Part shown: positions 1 through 11,692 of the stretch, one piece after another
How positions within the stretch are numbered: position 1 is the stretch's first letter
How the letters are laid out: each line of letters begins with the position of its first letter
Assembly (NCBI GenBank): GCA_023935145.1
Contig: CM043702.1
Location: 76,871,820 to 76,935,819, forward strand
Reading direction: 5' to 3'
From: Bretschneidera sinensis
Taxonomy: Eukaryota > Streptophyta > Magnoliopsida > Brassicales > Akaniaceae
DNA length: 64,000 bases
The notes under the pieces: generated by a model
The model's database searches: none
Told to the model about the DNA's origin: nothing
What the model saw: the letters and a program-made list of their open reading frames with translations, nothing else
Program-made: the position numbers and the translations under genes

Positions 1-11
1 GCAGTGCTTAG

Positions 12-1264
12 TGTTGTGAGTTTTAACTCGCAAGTGCACGAGTCGTTTGCAGTATAGCGTTGTGCAAGTGCGAGGTCGAATCCACAGGGAATTGCGTTGT
101 GAAAGTCTATTTTCAATCTAAACTAACTCTATCTTAACCTAGTTCCGAATTTCAGATGATAATTTGCAAAAGAAATTAAAATTAAACTAAATTGATTTTT
201 AAAAACTAATAATTAAAACACTAAGGTTTCCAAATCCACCCCACTGAAGTTAAGCATATATGTTCTAAAAATATAGCCTATCAAAACATTCCATGAATCA
301 AACTATAAGACAAAAAAACAAAGAATATCCCAACTAAACCAAAAGCATCCAATGTATCCACTCTCAACAAATCACAAAGGAAATCCAATTTAATCGAAAA
401 GCATTCAATGTATCCATCAGATGAAACACAAGGAATATCCAATAGACAATTTAAACTCAATCAATTATAAGATTAACTCAAATAATTGACATAACATTTA
501 TACTAAAAATTGTCAGATTTGTACAAGCAAATCTGAACTACTACGCCAAACAATGGCGGGGTTTCATCTTCAACCTTAGCTGAAGAGTCTAGCCACTCAT
601 AACTATGAAACTACAATTCATAATAAAAGTGCTAAACATTTAAACTAAAACAACTAAATGTAAAGAAATAAATAAATAACTTTACATGGGAGAAATTCCA
701 CTCGCTGACGGGCGGCGCTTCCCCTTGTGGTAACAAAGCCTTCGAGATCCACCAGAATGCTAGCGGACGTCCACCGGTAAACACCAAAGTGGCTCAGGAA
801 TTGTACACTGAGTGATGAAGCCAGATGGTGTTTATATAGGGGAAGACCCGGAGCAATATGGGTTGCAGATTCGATGTGGGATACTGCCCGTGTGCACTCG
901 ATCGCAGTGTGGTAGGATCGATCGCAGGTACGATCGATCGCATATCTTGTGCGCACGATCTCATGTGCGCTCGATCGCATATCTGCTACGATCAATCGCA
1001 GATGCACTGAACTTCAAATATTTCAATGTGGGATGTTGACCATGCGCTCATTCGTAGGCAGGTGCGCTCTATCGCATATCTTGTGCGATCGATCGCAATG
1101 TCTTCTGAAGCTTCACATCTCCTGAAATGCTTCAATTTCTCCACAAACCTGTAAAAATACACAAAACACAAAAAAAGGACATAAAATAAAGTGAAATACT
1201 ACTAACTAAGAGCATAACAAATATAAGTTAATGGTCTAAAATATGCAATATTTAAGACTCATCA
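12..1264 (-). repeat. Family A 3' LTR
   Basis: On the minus strand it begins TGATGAGTCTT and ends CTCACAACA, giving TG...CA ends. A TATA-like stretch (CTATATAAAC on the minus strand) lies near 831-841. Upstream of it, at 880-1110, is an array of CGATCG-centred palindromes. The segment 54-115 matches the terminus of the other family-A LTRs. Confidence 0.88.
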
Positions 1265-1267
1265 AAT

Positions 1268-1279
1268 ACCCCCAAACTT
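1268..1279 (-). promoter_or_regulatory. Polypurine tract of family A element
   Basis: Minus-strand AAGTTTGGGGGT lies four bases before the 3' LTR. It matches the tract at 49804-49818 of the complete Athila element and would prime plus-strand DNA synthesis. Confidence 0.8.
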
Positions 1280-2533
1280 ATATTTTGCTAGTCCCTTAGC
1301 AAAACAAAATAAAAGACTCAATGAAAAACAAAGAACATAAAGATAAGTTCATCACTCATGGTATCCAAAAATTTAAGGAGCACACATCACCATGATACTC
1401 ATTCATGAGCAAGCTTAAAAAGATAAACCCATCTTCGCAATGAATAGAAAAGTTAAAATCTAATTACTTACAAAAGGCAGGTCAAGGCATCACAAGTCTG
1501 ACACTATATAAAGTGAATTAGCATATAAAAGTGAAGCTTCCAAGTAACTCCAATGTGTAAGGTCTCCATGTCTCAAGATTCACCGAATTTCCCATCAAAA
1601 TGAACGAAAAAGGCATAGTTTTTTTTATTTTATTTTATTATAATAAGGCACGGCTATGTTTAGTTCCCTTAAGCTTTCTAATTGACCCATGTAGCGAGTG
1701 TTGAGTCAATGACTCCCAAACCAGATGGTTTTAGGGCATTAGGTGTACAGACACCCCTAAGGACTTACTAACTCGAGTCAAAAAGGCTACGAAAATAAAC
1801 CGGCCTTAATACTACCAAGCAAAATTCCACCTTTTGACGTGAACACTCATTGCTTACTGAGGCAAGAGGTCCAGTTACTCAGCAGAAAGTTGTAGTAATT
1901 TTTTTTTTTCATTTTTTTTTCTTTATGCCCAAGTATTCATCCAACAAGTCATCCAGTTTCAATTAAGATAAGGAAAAATACAGATTAAAATCACATGTCA
2001 TACCTCACATAATTTGTGCTAATGTGCTCGTGTTAGATTATGTCAAACATGTGAATTCTCAAATGCCTAAGGTAAGTAACTAAATTTTGAAATTTTATCA
2101 CCAGATCATGTGTTCAAAATGTTAAGCTCACCAATGACATTACATCACAGAAAATGTTTAGATCAACCAAAATTTCACGATAAAATGAGCATGCATTTAT
2201 CTCTACAACGAAAAGACAACAAATTAGGACAAAGTGTGTGATGTGTCTCCCATACCCCCAAACTTAAATTACACATTGACACCAATGTGTGACTAATATG
2301 GAAAGAGCTGACCTGAGATATGGAGAACTATCTGGACTGGTATGGCTCATAGCATACCCCCAAACTTGAACTGAAATATGCTTTGTCCCTGAAAAATAAA
2401 AACTGAAAAACAAAAAAAAACACTAGAAACAAACATTAATAATAAAAATGCGAAATAATAAATAAACCAAAAAGATAAGCTGTGGGGTGCCTCCCATGAG
2501 CGCTAAGTTTAACGTCTTCAGCCAGACCCAACA
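1280..2533 (-). other. Athila 3' noncoding region
   Basis: No ORF of note. The block is homologous in reverse to 48410-49800 of the complete Athila, including the conserved segment around 1725-1875 and two further polypurine-like motifs at 2251-2263 and 2356-2368. The join with coding sequence is at about 2530, where the RT fragment runs directly into this region. Confidence 0.75.
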
Positions 2534-4108
2534 TTAGTAAACAGGCCCAACTAAGCGCTCCACCATCTGATCAATAAATAGAAACGGAAAATGATCAGGC
2601 CTAGTGGCAGCATTCAATTTACGGTAGTCTAGACACTTTCTCCATCTTGACTGCACTCGAGTTGGGACCAACTCGTCGTCTTTATTTACTACCGTCAATT
2701 TAGCACGTTTAGGCACGACTGGAATCAGGCTCACCCACTTGCGATCAGAGATGGGATAAATGATCCCTGGCTCTAACAGCTTAATATCTTCTGCCCTCAC
2801 AACCTCTTGCACAGCAGGGTTGAGCCTTCTTTGTGGCTCCCTCGATGGCTTGGCATTCTCCTCCAACTGTATCGTGTGTATTACCAACGAGGGGTTGATT
2901 CCCTTGACATCCTCAATATTCCAGCCTATAGCTTCCTTATGCTCTCTTAAGATGTCCAATAATTTCTCCTCTGGAGCATCACCTAAATCTAAAGCTATCA
3001 TTATAGGCAAAGAATCTGTTGGACCTAGGAACTTATACTTAAGATTGTCCAATAAAGGCTTAATTTCCTTCTTGGGGGGTTCAGGTGTTTTGGTTTCCTC
3101 CGTCTCACTGATCTTTTGAGGAGCAAACTCCAAAGTAGCATTTGCTTGCTCAAACAACTTATCTAAATCCAAATTGTCTTCAAATTGAGCAAAGCATGCC
3201 TCCAAAATGTCCTCAGACTTCCCTTCTTTCTTGGGCACTTGTAGTCTCTCAGGGTAAGGTGCTTTAGGTAAAAATGACCTAGAGAGATCATTAATAATAG
3301 GTGTGGCTGTAGATGGCTCAGCATCTCTCTTCTCATTGTTGCCACATTCTTGCCCTTGGTGCATAGTAGGGTTCTCTTCCATTTGATTGTGCACTTGTCT
3401 CCCAGACCTTAATGGGACAATTGATTGCACTTGTTCCTGCAAATGCATAGGAGTTAATAAATTTCCCACCACAAACTGTTCCTTTGAGTTAGGATTAGTT
3501 TGACTGGGGAACGTTCCTTCCTCTCCTTCACCCACGTAACTTGCGATTTGATCAATTTGACTCTCTAGTATGGCAATCACTTGGGTGTTTTCTATTGTTG
3601 CACTCATCACTTCACTCATAGATTGGCTAGTCATTTGCATGAAATCATTGAGAGCGTCCTCTAATGACTGTGAAACCGACACTGGCGCTTGAATGGGAGC
3701 TTGGTAAGCGGGTGATGGTGCTGGATAAGCTGAGTGACCATAACTTGGAATTGGTGGAGGAAATTCGGGAGGGTATTGATTGTGAGCATGATAAGGGTCT
3801 CCTCCCTGATTCCTCAGTGGGTTCTGCGTCCATGAAACATTAGAGTGGTCCCACCACCCTGGATTGTATGTTTCAGAGTAAGATCCATTTGATTGCCAAC
3901 AACACTCATTAAAAGCATTCATTTGTTCCATGGGATACTCGGCACAAGCCGGCATTTATGGGAAATTTTGTGCTAGATGCATGGGACTAGCACAGATGGA
4001 ACAGCTATCAACATTAAATGTGTTGGCAGCAATGAGGGACGGGCCGGTTATTTTAATGAAATCCTTGAGGGCGTCCTCTAAAGACTGTGAAACCGACGCT
4101 GGATTCAT
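2534..4108 (-). pseudogene. Athila gag/pre-RT/RT-start remnant
   Basis: Minus-strand frame with ATG at 4106-4108, one TAA at 3956-3958, then 473 open codons from 3955 to 2534. It starts at the gag C-terminal Cys motif (CSICASPMHLAQN), continues through the proline-rich gag tail, skips the protease, and resumes in the pre-RT spacer (REHKEAIGW) and RT start (CLDYRKLN, FIDQMVERL). It ends before the RT catalytic site. The TAA sits inside the Cys motif. Positions 4047-4096 and 3636-3685 are near-duplicates (SQSLEDAL...F), so a small internal duplication precedes the stop. Such a product could not reverse transcribe; the long open run may reflect a recent deletion rather than selection. Confidence 0.8.
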
Positions 4109-4216
4109 CCACATTTTTTTTTTTAAAAGTAAATTAAATTTTTTTTTTAAAATTGATAACTAACTAGTAGAAAAATAAAATCAATTCAGACAAAAAAATT
4201 TCACAAACCAAACAAC

Positions 4217-4234
4217 TCCCCGGCAACGGCGCCA
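4217..4234 (-). promoter_or_regulatory. Primer binding site, tRNA-Asp type
   Basis: The plus strand reads TCCCCGGCAACGGCGCCA, the 3' end of plant tRNA-Asp, so the minus strand carries TGGCGCCGTTGCCGGGGA, the primer site characteristic of Athila. It lies six bases from the LTR. Confidence 0.9.
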
Positions 4235-4240
4235 AAAACT

Positions 4241-5496
4241 TATTGTGAGTTTTAAATTACTCGCAAGCGCACGAGTCGTTTGCAGTATAGCGTTGTGCAA
4301 GTGCGAGGTCGAATCCACAGGGAATTGCGTTGTGAAAGTATATTTTCAATCTAAACTAACTCTATATTAACCTAGTTCCGAATTTCAGATGATAATTTGC
4401 AAAAGAAATTAAAATTAAACTAAATTGATTTTTAAAAACTAATAATTAAAACACTAAGGTTTCCAAATCCACCCCACCGAAGTTAAGCATATATGTTCTA
4501 AAAATATAGCCTATCAAAATATTCCATGAATCCAACTATAAGACAAAAAACAAAGAATATCCCAACTAAACCAAAAGCATCAAATGTATCCGCTCTCAAC
4601 AAATCACAAAGGAAATCCAATTTAATCAAAAAGCATTCAATATATCCATCAGATGAAACACAAGGAATATCCAACAGACAATTTAAACTCAATCAATTAT
4701 AAGATTAACTCAAATAATTGACAGAACATTTATACTAAAAATTGTCAGATTTGTACAAGCAAATCTGAACTACTACGCCAAACTATGACGGGGCTTCATC
4801 TTCAACCTTAGTTGAAGAGTCTAGCCACTCATAACTATGAAACTACAATTCATAATAAAAGTGCTAAACATTTAAACTAAAACAACTAAATGTAAAGAAA
4901 TAAATAAATAACTTTACATGGGAGAAATTCCACTCGCTGACGAGTGGCGCTTCCCCTTGTGGTGACAAAGCCTTCGAGATCCACCAGAATGCTAGCGGAC
5001 GTCCACCAGTAAACACCAAAGTGGCTCAGGAATTGTACACTAAGTGATGAAGCTAGATGGTGTTTATATAGGGGAAGACCCAGAGCAATATGGGTTGTAG
5101 ATTCGATGTGGGATACTGCCCATGTGCGCTCGATCACAGTGTGGTGCGATCGATCGCAGGTACGATCGATCGCATGTCTTGTGCGCACGATCTCATGTGC
5201 ACTTGATCACATGTTTGCTACGATCGGTCGCAGATGCACTGAACTTCAAATATTTCGATGTGGGATGTTGACCATGCGCTCATTCGTAGGCAGGTGCGCT
5301 CGATCGCATAGCTTGTGCGATCGATCGCAATGTCTTCTGAAGCTTCACATCTCCTGAAATGCTTCAATTTCTCCACAAACCTGTAGAAATACACAAAACA
5401 CAAAAAAAAGACATAAAATAAAGTGAAATACTACTAACTAAGAGCATAACAAATATAAGTTAAGGGTCTAAAATATGCAATATTTAAGACTCATCC
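4241..5496 (-). repeat. Family A 5' LTR
   Basis: Almost identical over its length to 12-1264. The terminal CAACA is CAATA here, a single change. A palindrome array lies at 5110-5330. It joins directly to the next LTR copy through CCAAAAACT (5495-5503), which is the LTR-to-primer-site linker of another element. Confidence 0.88.
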
Positions 5497-5503
5497 AAAA
5501 ACT

Positions 5504-6747
5504 TGTTGTGAGTTTTAATTTACTCGCAAGCGCACGAGTCGTTTGCAATATAGCGTTGTGCAAGTGCGAGATCGAATCCATAGGGAATTGCGTTGTGAAA
5601 ATATAATTTAATCTAAACTAACTTTATCTTAACCTAGTTCCGAATTTTGAATGATATTTTGGAAAACAAATTAAAACTAAACTAAATTGATTTTAAAAAC
5701 TAATAATAAAAACACTAAGGTTTCTGAATCCACCCCGCCAAAGTTAAGCGTATATCTCAATGTTCTAAAGATAGCCCATCAAAAAATTCCATGAATCCAA
5801 CTATAAGACAAAAAACAAAGAATATCCCAATTAAACCAAAAGCATCCAATGTATCCGCTCTTAACAAATCACAATGGAAATCAAATTTAATCAAAAACAA
5901 TTTGATATATCCATCAGAAGAAATACAAGGAATATCCAACAGAACAATTTAAACTCAATCAATCACAAGATTAACTCAAATAATTGACAGAACATTTATA
6001 CTAAAAATGTCATATTTGTATAAGCAAATCTGAACTACTATGCCAAACAACGACAGGGCTTCATCTTCAACCTTAGCTGAAGATTCTAGCCACTCATAAT
6101 TATGAAACTACAATTCATAATAAATGTGCTAAACATTAAACTAAAACAACTAAATAAAAAGAAATAAATAACTTTACATGGGAGAAATTCCACTCGCTGA
6201 TGGGCGGCGCTTCCCTTCGTGGTGACAAAGCCTTCGAGATCCACCAGAATGCTAGCGGACGTCCACCGGTCAATACCAAAGTGGCTCAGGAATTGTACAT
6301 TGAATGATGAAGTGGAGTGGGTCTTATATAGGCAAATACCACGAGTACAATGTGTTTCCAATCCGATGTGGGATGTGGGATTTAAGTCTTCACATGCCCT
6401 TCAAAACTTCTGTTCACGCTGAAATCCCGCACAGCCCGCACAGCCTGACCTTTGTCAACTAAAACGGCCATAACTTTCTGTAGAAAAATTATTTTTATGA
6501 CCCGTAAAATTCTCCAGAAAATAGACTTCTGGATCTTTCTAAGCATATATGGCTCATATCCTGGTTCTTCTTGAATCAATACAGTTTAATTTTCAAAGAT
6601 GATTGATCTATACGGGCAATTATGGCAATTTTAGTGAAACTCCTTTCCCAGTGCTTATAAACCTGAAAAACAACGAAAACAACTCAAAGTAACAAAATCC
6701 TAAGCTAACAAATGTATATTAAGTGGCCAAAATATGCAATATTTTTC
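5504..6747 (-). repeat. Variant family A LTR
   Basis: The terminal half (5504-6350) matches the family-A LTRs. The U3 part (about 6360-6735) is different and lacks the CGATCG palindrome array. The copy stops just short of the expected LTR start, at the junction with the family B fragment. A minus-strand primer-site linker (AGTTTTTGG) is fused to its end at 5495-5503, so this was a 5' LTR. The rest of that element is not seen. Confidence 0.75.
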
Positions 6748-6749
6748 TC

Positions 6750-6828
6750 TCACTGTTGACATTGTGCACTTGCAAGTAAAACAAGTACGATTATTTACCC
6801 ATTTATTTAGGTAGATAATAGTCCAACA
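6750..6828 (+). repeat. Truncated family B 5' LTR (tail only)
   Basis: Matches the last about 80 bp of the 39467-40835 LTR (CTTGCAAGTAAAACAAGT and following) and ends in CAACA directly before the primer-site linker. The other 1.3 kb of the LTR is missing. Confidence 0.8.
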
Positions 6829-6834
6829 AGTTTT

Positions 6835-6852
6835 TGGCGCCGTTGCCGGGGA
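6835..6852 (+). promoter_or_regulatory. Primer binding site, tRNA-Asp type
   Basis: TGGCGCCGTTGCCGGGGA, an exact complement of the plant tRNA-Asp 3' end, six bases after the LTR end. Confidence 0.92.
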
Positions 6853-7200
6853 TTGTGCTAAATTTCTGTTTAGAATTATTTCCCGTTTATTTTTCTTATT
6901 TTGTTTAATTTTTTTTTATTTTTTTCTTATTTTTCATTAAATATTTTTCTTAATCTGTTTTGTTTTATTTTATTTTCATCAACTATCTAACTTAATTCTT
7001 CATTTTTTGTTATTTTCTTTCTTTCTGTTTCAGGTGTGCATCAGTGCTAATTCTGGCACTGCGATCGAGTGCAAACCTTAGTGTGATCGAGCGCACTGGT
7101 GCGATCGAGCGTAGTGCTTAGAGTGCTCGAGCGCAAATAGTCCAGAGACTACCCGAGCAGCAGTACTAAAGCTGCTGCACTAAGGTATTCCTGTTGATTC
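6853..7200 (+). other. Athila leader with splice-acceptor-like tract and palindrome array
   Basis: A T-rich stretch ends in TTTCTTTCTGTTTCAG at about 7033, followed by CGATCGAG-type repeats at 7070-7135 and then the gag ATG. The complete family B element has the same order at 40860-41103. Confidence 0.55.
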
Positions 7201-8577
7201 ATGTAAGGGCTTCGAGTGAGGAACCCAACCATCCTTTCACTTGATATAGAAAGTGAGCAGATCATTCGAAAGAAGCCTCGAAACAACTTCAAGGAGAGAG
7301 AAGAAGAATTTGAGGGTGAAGCACCAACGGAACAGCTTTACAACCAACTGCCACCAGAACGGAGACCTATGAAGCAATCCTTCATTCCATAGAACCTCAA
7401 CCATCCTTCATGCATTGCATATCAACCTAAGGTGGAAGAAAATTATTACATATCTCCGAAGATACTTAGTGCCTTGACTCATTTTAGGGGTCCACACTTG
7501 CACCTTCGAGAATTCTGTGATCTCTGCAAGTTCTTGCATATTCGGGGCCTAGATCAAGAGGGAATCAGGTTAATTCTTTTCCCTTTTTCATTAAAAGATA
7601 ATGCTAAAATGTGGTATCATTCATTGCCTGCAGATTCCATCTATACTTTGGAAGAGCTATCCAATAGATTTCTAAGGAAATTTTTTCCAGCCCAAAAGAC
7701 AAGGCAGATGAGGAAGGAGATTCAATCCTTCCAACAGAGGGATGGAGACCTTTTCTTCGAGGCATGGGGACACTTTAATGAGCTGCTACTCAAATTTCCA
7801 TATCACAACTTACCTCAAGATGAGCTGGTCCTAGCTTTCTATGAAGGTTTAAGTGGCATAAATCAAGGTAAAGTGGATTCCGATTGTGGAGGTGTGCTGA
7901 TGGAGAAGACTAGTGAAGAAGCCATGGAGCTGTTTGAGACATTAAGTGAGCACACCCAACAATTCTCCTCGAAAGGTAGACAAGGAATTAAAAGCAAGGG
8001 TATGTATGAGGTGAGCTTCAACGATGGATCTTCGAATCAGATGGCTGCTATGGAAAGAAAGCTAGACATGCTCATAAAAGCCATGGCTGATCAGAACAAC
8101 TTACGTAGTCCACAGGCTACACAACGCCAGGTATGTGCTATATGCTCTCATTTTGATCATAATACTTATACTTGTCCTCTGTATTCAACTACAGATCAAG
8201 AACAAGCAAATTATGAGGGACTGAACAGTGCATATGCAAATACTTACAATCCTGGATGGCAGAACCACCCCAACCTCTCATAGAGCAACACTCAAAATGC
8301 TTTGAATCTTCAAGGACAGCAACGACACTTCCAACCAGCAGCCCAACCAGTGCCGGAATCAGAAAATAGTGACCTAGAGAATCTTATGAGGCAACTGATG
8401 ACTTCACAAGAATAGTTCATGATTGAGCAACAACAAACCACTACAAAACATGAGCAAGCCATTCAAAGACTCAAGGAACAAATAGGGCAATTGGCTAAGG
8501 AACTAAGTGAAAGAAAGTTGGGTGAACTTCCAGTCCAACCACTACCTACTCCAAGAGGACATCAGCAACTAGAAGAA
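7201..8577 (+). pseudogene. Athila gag (family B, degenerate)
   Basis: Frame-consistent with gag of the complete element. The ATG at 7201 is followed at once by TAA. Further in-frame stops include a TAG near 7390 (FIP*NLN), TAG at 8281-8283 and TAG at 8414-8416. A 283-codon open stretch (7432-8283) covers the capsid-like region (FPAQKTRQMRKEIQSFQQ) and the Cys motif CAICSHFDHNTYTCP. Homology ends at about 8577 within the gag tail, exactly where the inverted block starts. Gag would package the element RNA in cytoplasmic particles. Confidence 0.85.
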
Positions 8578-9083
8578 ACCCGAGAGAAGAGTCGTCAATT
8601 CCTCTCCACGGTCTCCTTCTCCAAGCTAAAACAAAAGATAAAAGAAGGGATAAAAGAAGTGATCCCCCCCAAGAGGTGATGATTTTTGTGTGTGATTTAC
8701 AAGTGTATTTATAGGTCTTTGAGAAGTCCTAAGAGGCTCATGAGTTCCTAAACTTTCCTAAAACACAAAACTCTTTTATTTCCAAAATAGGGTTATTTCC
8801 AAAACAGGGTTCTTTCCAAAATAGAGTTCTGCAGTTTACTATTCACGACCGTACATGTGTGCTCGATCGCATGCATCTTGCGTTCGATCTCACAGAGGAG
8901 TGCACTCGATCGCAATCTAGCCAACAGCTGCTCCAGGATTTCCAGATTTCTTCCTTTAAGTGCCAAAAATGCTTCTTTTTCTCCAAGACCCTATAAAAAC
9001 GTGTAAAACACAAAAGTGAAGTAAAATAGATTAAAACATATAGATAAAGAACTTAACAAATGTAAATTAAGGGGCTTATATAA
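8578..9083 (-). repeat. First half of family B LTR, inverted
   Basis: Reverse-complement match to the first about 560 bp of LTR 39467-40835, including the palindrome region (8860-8920) and the TATA region (TTACAAGTGTATTTATAGG near 8698-8716). The LTR start is eroded: the terminal bases and the polypurine tract have a small deletion near 9083-9092. Confidence 0.8.
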
Positions 9084-10390
9084 TATTCCAAACTTACATA
9101 TTGCTAGTCCCTTAGCAATACAAAACCAAAAACTAAATGAAAAACAAAGACGCAAAGATAAATCCAATGCTCATGGTGTCCAACAAAAGTTTAGGTTTCA
9201 CACAAAACTATGATGCGCATTCATGAGCAAACTTAACAAGTATAAACACATCTTTGCAATGAATACGAGTTTTGAACGCAAATCACTTTCATGAGGCAGG
9301 TTAAGACATCACAAGTCTGACTGAGTGTGTGGTGGACTAGTACATAAAAGATTGGGTTTCCAAATAATTCTAATGTGTAGTGTTTCGATGACTCAAGATT
9401 CACCAAATTTCCTATTAGAATCAACAAAGATGGCATAGATTTTCTTCTTTTCTTTTATTTGTGACATTTTTTGCCAAGTTAGTTCCCTTAAGCTTTCTAT
9501 TTGACTCGTGTAACGAGCGTTTAGCCAATGACTCCCAAACCAGATGGTTTTAGGGCATTAGGTGTAGAAACACCCCTAAGGGCTTACTAACTCGAGTCAA
9601 AAAGGTTACGAAACTAACCGGTCTTAATGCTACCGATTAGAATATTCCACCTTTTGATGTGACACTCACTGTTTACTGAGGCAAGAGGGTCAGTTACTCA
9701 ATGGAAAGTTCTTTTTAATGATCTTTAGAAGCATTCTTTTTTTCTTTTTGAGCAATAACGAACTTTTTCTATTTTCTTATGCCACCACATTAATCTAATA
9801 GGTCATCTGGTTCACAGTCAAGCAAAAGAAACATACAAATCAAAATTACATGTCATACCCCACACAACTATGTGCTAATGTGCTCATGTTTAGTTTAAGT
9901 CAAACTTGTGAATCCTTAAATGCCTAAAAGAAAGTGATTATGGTTCAAAACTTAATTATTGGCGCATATGTTCAAGGTCTTAAGCTCACTTATGAAGTCA
10001 AATCATACTGTTTGTTTAGAACACCCAAAAATTTTGGAACGGAATGAACATGTATTTATCTATGAAAAACAACAAAACAAAAAAAAACTGGGACAAGGTG
10101 TGTGTGAATGTGTCTCCCATACCCCCAAACTTAAATTATACATTGTCCCCAATATGTGAATAACAAGGAAAGAGCTGACCTGGGAGATGGAGAACTAGCT
10201 AGGTCGGCATGGCTCATAGCGTACCCCCAAACTTGAACGGATGCACACATTGTCCCTAAAAAAGAACGTAATACGGGAAAACAAGAAGTAATAAAAATAA
10301 ATAAATAACAATATATACGTAAAATAATAAAAATAAAAGGATAAGCTGTGGGGTGCCTCCCATGAGAGCTAAGTTTAACGTCTTCAGCCG
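9084..10390 (-). other. Athila 3' noncoding region, inverted
   Basis: Reverse match to 48410-49815. Contains the conserved blocks seen at 1280-2533 and polypurine-like motifs at about 10121-10132 and 10223-10234. No coding sequence of its own. Confidence 0.75.
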
Positions 10391-10911
10391 GATCAAACTT
10401 TATTTTTCCCCAAAACTAAGAGTGGCAGCAGCTAGCATAGGAAGTGTCTTATTCTCTCCCATATAAGCATAAGATAAGTGCTTGGGCAACTGCTTGAATT
10501 CCAAGTTAGGTACCTATATAATAAAAGGGGGAAGAATAGTATTAGGAGGCCCAAGAATTCCAAATGGATCGGTGTACTTACTTGGAGGCTTTGGAAAGGC
10601 CTCTAGAAGGTGTATAGTTTCAATGATGTCATCAGTAACATCCTTGCATTTGGGCTCAATATCCAATCTTGGGACACTATAGATAAGAGCAATTTCTATT
10701 GGATCAATGTGATGGACCTGAAAAGCTTCCTCAACAACACTTTGCATCATGCATACATTAAAACATTTTATATTATCTGGGGGTAATTTTAATGCATTAT
10801 ATCTTTTGAGTTCAACCTTCTCACCATTTACCTTCTCCATCTCACTTACCTTGGATGTGGATGCTTGTGTAGGCTCATCAGTTTCGATGATCTTACCATT
10901 TGTTAGAGTGT
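10391..10911 (-). pseudogene. Athila gag tail plus pre-RT spacer, inverted
   Basis: Minus-strand reading begins in the gag tail (aligned with 42500-42590), jumps over the protease at a shared AATG, and continues in the spacer before RT (NGEKVELKRYNALKLP, CFNVCMMQSVVEEAFQVHHID), ending near SFGEK. It then joins the 3' noncoding region. RT, RNase H and integrase are absent. Its outer end continues the gag sequence broken at 8577, which supports the inversion. Confidence 0.8.
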
Positions 10912-11692
10912 TCCTTTATTTTTATTATATGTACTTAACTTTTAGTAAGGGCTTGGTTGAAGCCCTAATTATGTTTACTCAATAATTTAGTATTGGTGCC
11001 TTTGTGATATATATGTTGTGTTGCTTAACTTGATTAATGTCTGTTTGTATTTAAATTCCTCATATGTGTGTGTCTGATCAACGTATGCATGTGGTATGGA
11101 TTAATTAGTTGAATCAATTTGGATGACCGAGTCTTGGGTTCAACAATAGTAACAAAAGATATCTTATCCGAATTCTTAGGTTAATCAACATGGGAAACCG
11201 GGAGTAGATACCATGCCCTAGGTCCTGTGTGGTTGTCGATTTCCACAGGTCCTATGCTCTCTTAAGGAACAACTCAGTCGATACCATGCTGAATCCCTTA
11301 AGAGAGAAAAGAGTTAGAGTAGATACCATGCCTAACTCGTTGCTTAGGGAGATCGATAACTTAAGGAGTAGATACCATGCCCTTAGGTTGACAAACATTA
11401 GGTATACATGGCATGAGTAAAGCATTGGCATACTGTTGTATTGAGGTCGCATAATTAGTGGTGCATATCAAGTCCCTACGCCTTTATCCTTAGTATTTTA
11501 TCTTTATTATTTCTCAACACTTTTATTATTTCTATCTTTTATATTGCGAATATAATTCTAAATTGAACTTTACCAATCCCTGTGGAGATGATCTTGCATT
11601 CGCACACTATACTACACTGTTGACCTTGTGCACTTGCAAGTAAAACAAGTGCGATTATTTACTTATTTATTTAGGTGTATAAACGCACAACA
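10912..11692 (+). repeat. Second half of family B LTR
   Basis: Matches about 40030-40835, with the GAAGCCCTA block, the AGTAGATACCATGCC repeats and the terminal GCACAACA. It begins within a few bases of where the inverted half at 8578 ends in LTR coordinates. Confidence 0.85.

Larger units (their letters stand above)
12..5496 (-). mobile_element. Athila-type (family A) Ty3/gypsy deletion derivative
   Basis: Two near-identical LTRs of about 1.25 kb (12-1264 and 4241-5496) flank a short interior. Read on the minus strand the order is 5' LTR, a primer site matching the 3' end of plant tRNA-Asp, a gag/pre-RT remnant, a 3' noncoding region, a polypurine tract and the 3' LTR. That primer type and the protein similarity to the complete Athila at 39467-51187 place it in the Athila lineage. 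The N-terminal half of gag, the protease, most of RT, RNase H and integrase are missing, so it is non-autonomous. No target duplication is seen: CTTAG lies left and CAAAA right. The left flank (1-11) resembles an Athila leader (compare 7110-7120), suggesting nesting in another copy beyond the window. Confidence 0.85.
6750..11692 (+). mobile_element. Athila family B derivative with internal inversion
   Basis: Plus-strand order is LTR tail (6750-6828), tRNA-Asp primer site, gag (7201-8577), then a 2.3-kb block in reverse orientation (8578-10911) holding half an LTR, the 3' noncoding region and a gag-pol piece, then the remaining half LTR (10912-11692). Mentally inverting the block gives a normal order: gag, pol piece, 3' region, LTR. 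Protease and most of pol are deleted, and the 5' LTR keeps only its last 80 bp or so. Confidence 0.75.

Noticed and set aside
4217..4234. tRNA-Asp-like 3' end
   Set aside because: Only 18 bases beside an LTR; it is a primer binding site, not a tRNA gene. The same applies to 6835 and 40842.
12..5505. Target duplication for the family-A element
   Set aside because: CTTAG on the left and CAAAA on the right do not match; none reported.
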